Below are positions 6,292-7,318 of a DNA stretch of 7,318 bases, in pieces. The stretch covers positions 1 to 7,318 of the forward strand of contig JAABRB010000175.1 in NCBI GenBank assembly GCA_011391185.1. The letters are read 5' to 3'. Below the pieces are notes generated by a model. It was not told the origin of the DNA, made no database searches, and saw only the letters and a program-made list of their open reading frames with translations. A program made the translations under genes and the position numbers. Position 1 is the stretch's first letter, and every line of letters starts with the position of its first letter. The DNA comes from Betaproteobacteria bacterium. GTDB lineage: Bacteria > Pseudomonadota > Gammaproteobacteria > Burkholderiales > SG8-39.

Positions 6292-6333
6292 GCACCGCCG
6301 GTCGGGCGTCGCGACGCGCGAGTCTGCCGGTCC

Positions 6334-6344
6334 GGAGGAAAGGA
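6334..6344 (+). promoter_or_regulatory. Ribosome binding site of the FAD hydroxylase
   Basis: GGAGGAAAGGA is a purine-rich Shine-Dalgarno stretch. Its AAAGGA end lies 8 bases before ATG 6353; the GGAGG core is 14 bases away. Confidence 0.7.
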
Positions 6345-6352
6345 AAGTCGAC

Positions 6353-7318
6353 ATGCCCAGCGCCCCTGCTCAGCGTCCGCTCAAGATTGCCGTGGTCGGC
6401 GGCGGACCGGGCGGGCTGTACTTCGCGATCCTGATGAAGCGGGCCAACCCGGCCCACGTCATCACGGTCTACGAGCGGAACCGGCCCGACGACACGTTCG
6501 GTTTCGGGGTGGTCTTCTCCGACGAGACGCTCGGAAACTTCAGGGCGCGCGATCCGGAGAGCTACGCCGCCATCACGAGCGAGTTCGCCTACTGGGGCGA
6601 CATCGAGATCCTGGTCCGGGGCGAGCGACTCCGCTCCAGCGGTCACGGATTCTGCGGCATGGAGCGCAAGCGACTTCTCATGCTGCTGCAGGAACGCGCA
6701 CGCAGCCTCGGCGTCGAGCTCGTGTTCCAGCACGAGATCACCGACCTCTCGGCGCTGCGGGATCGGGACGTGATCATCGCCGCCGACGGCATCAACAGCC
6801 AGATCCGCGAACGCTACGCGGAACATTTCCGGCCGCACATCGACTGGCGGAGAAACCGGTTCTGCTGGCTCGGGAGCACCCTGTCGCTCCCGGCGTTCAC
6901 GTTCTGCTTCAAGGAGAACGAGCACGGCGTGTGGATCCTGGGCGCCTACCAGTACCGGGCGGGCCACAGCACATGGGTGCCGGAATGCGATGAGGAGACC
7001 TGGCGCGGGGCCGGGCTCGACCGGGCGACCGAGACGGAGAGCGTCGCCTATCTCGAACGGCTCTTCGCCGAGGAGCTCGATGGGCACCGGCTGCTGACGA
7101 ACCGATCGATGTGGCGCAGCTTCCCGATGATCCGGAACGACCACTGGCACTTCCGGAACATCGTGCTGATCGGGGATGCGCTGCACACTGCCCATTACTC
7201 CATCGGCTCCGGCACCAAGCTTGCGATGGAAGACGCCATCGCACTCGTGGACGCACTCGCTGCCACTGACTCTGTGCCCGGTGCACTGCAGCGGTTCGAG
7301 ACGGTGCGCAAGGAGGAA
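6353..7318 (+). CDS. FAD-dependent aryl-CoA monooxygenase, salicylyl-CoA 5-hydroxylase / 2-aminobenzoyl-CoA monooxygenase family (3' end outside window)
   Basis: The frame is open from ATG 6353 to the right edge, 322 codons with no stop. It is a group A flavoprotein hydroxylase: GGGPGG (16-21) and Glu41 for the FAD ADP part, the DG motif at 145-146 ('AADGINSQIRERY'), and the GD motif at 274-275 ('LIGDALHTAHYSIGSGTKL' then 'AMEDA') for the FAD ribityl part. 'YERNRPDDTFGFGVVFSD', 'GHGFCGMERKRLL' and 'FKENEHG' are signature stretches of the salicylyl-CoA 5-hydroxylase and anthraniloyl-CoA monooxygenase group, so the substrate is probably an ortho-hydroxy- or amino-benzoyl-CoA hydroxylated para to that group. 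Family members are either about 400 residues or about 770-790 with a C-terminal old-yellow-enzyme-type reductase domain; the window ends too early to tell. It is divergent from the PaaK-type ligase, which could make its thioester substrate. Confidence 0.9.
   Translation, partial: MPSAPAQRPLKIAVVGGGPGGLYFAILMKRANPAHVITVYERNRPDDTFGFGVVFSDETLGNFRARDPESYAAITSEFAYWGDIEILVRGERLRSSGHGFCGMERKRLLMLLQERARSLGVELVFQHEITDLSALRDRDVIIAADGINSQIRERYAEHFRPHIDWRRNRFCWLGSTLSLPAFTFCFKENEHGVWILGAYQYRAGHSTWVPECDEETWRGAGLDRATETESVAYLERLFAEELDGHRLLTNRSMWRSFPMIRNDHWHFRNIVLIGDALHTAHYSIGSGTKLAMEDAIALVDALAATDSVPGALQRFETVRKEE

Larger units (their letters stand above)
6253..6296. promoter_or_regulatory. Operator-like inverted repeat spanning both divergent promoters
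   Basis: GGTGCTTG (6253-6260) and CAAGCACC (6289-6296) are perfect 8-bp inverted arms with a 28-base spacer. One arm overlaps the plus-strand -35 hexamer and the other lies at its expected start point, with the roles swapped for the minus promoter. This is the layout expected for a dimeric regulator controlling both directions. The regulator family cannot be named. Confidence 0.5.
6187..6352. promoter_or_regulatory. Divergent promoter region between the ligase block and the hydroxylase
   Basis: The 166 bases separate two outward-facing start codons. The centre (6258-6291) is AT-rich within otherwise GC-rich DNA and holds overlapping promoter-like sequences for both directions inside one inverted repeat. 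A small hairpin CGCGGA-AGTCCC-TCCGCG (6209-6226) lies in the leader of the minus transcript, close to its ribosome binding site. No regulator gene is present in the window. Confidence 0.7.

Noticed and set aside
5924..7195. 423-codon minus-strand frame across the promoter region and the hydroxylase
   Set aside because: It is antisense to well-supported motifs on the plus strand, overlaps the divergent promoters and shows low-complexity composition.

Overview
The window reads as a GC-rich proteobacterial chromosome segment. The genes use strongly GC-biased third positions, intergenic spaces are small, and a dispersed palindromic repeat of the CCCCTCC/GGAGGGG type recurs. That repeat style is familiar to me from Betaproteobacteria, so a Burkholderiales/Rhodocyclales-like host is my best guess; no marker gene confirms it.

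Layout: (1) 2-730 (+) is the C-terminal part of a Gfo/Idh/MocA-family oxidoreductase that begins left of the window. (2) 731-928 is a convergent intergenic space packed with palindromic repeats. (3) 929-6186 is a minus-strand block read from right to left: a PaaK-type aryl-CoA ligase (6186-4870), a 297-base gap with repeats, a catabolic-type corrinoid/Fe-S reductive dehalogenase (4572-2431), and a benzoate-CoA-ligase-family enzyme (2434-929) whose GTG start overlaps the dehalogenase stop as GTGA. (4) 6187-6352 is a compact divergent promoter region. (5) 6353-7318 (+) is an FAD aromatic hydroxylase of the salicylyl-CoA / 2-aminobenzoyl-CoA monooxygenase family that continues past the window.

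The main point is the combination. The dehalogenase keeps a Tyr, a Lys and an Arg at the same mutual spacing as the catalytic and substrate-contacting residues I recall from the oxygen-tolerant enzyme NpRdhA, has two [4Fe-4S] motifs and shows no Tat export signal. It is translationally coupled to one aryl-CoA ligase, lies downstream of a second unrelated aryl-CoA ligase, and is close to a CoA-thioester ring hydroxylase. I infer an aerobic route for a halogenated (hydroxy- or amino-)benzoate: cytoplasmic reductive dehalogenation, CoA activation, then hydroxylation of the aryl-CoA. The families are well supported. The substrate, the order of steps and the co-regulation are inference. The electron donor of the dehalogenase and the lower pathway are not in the window.
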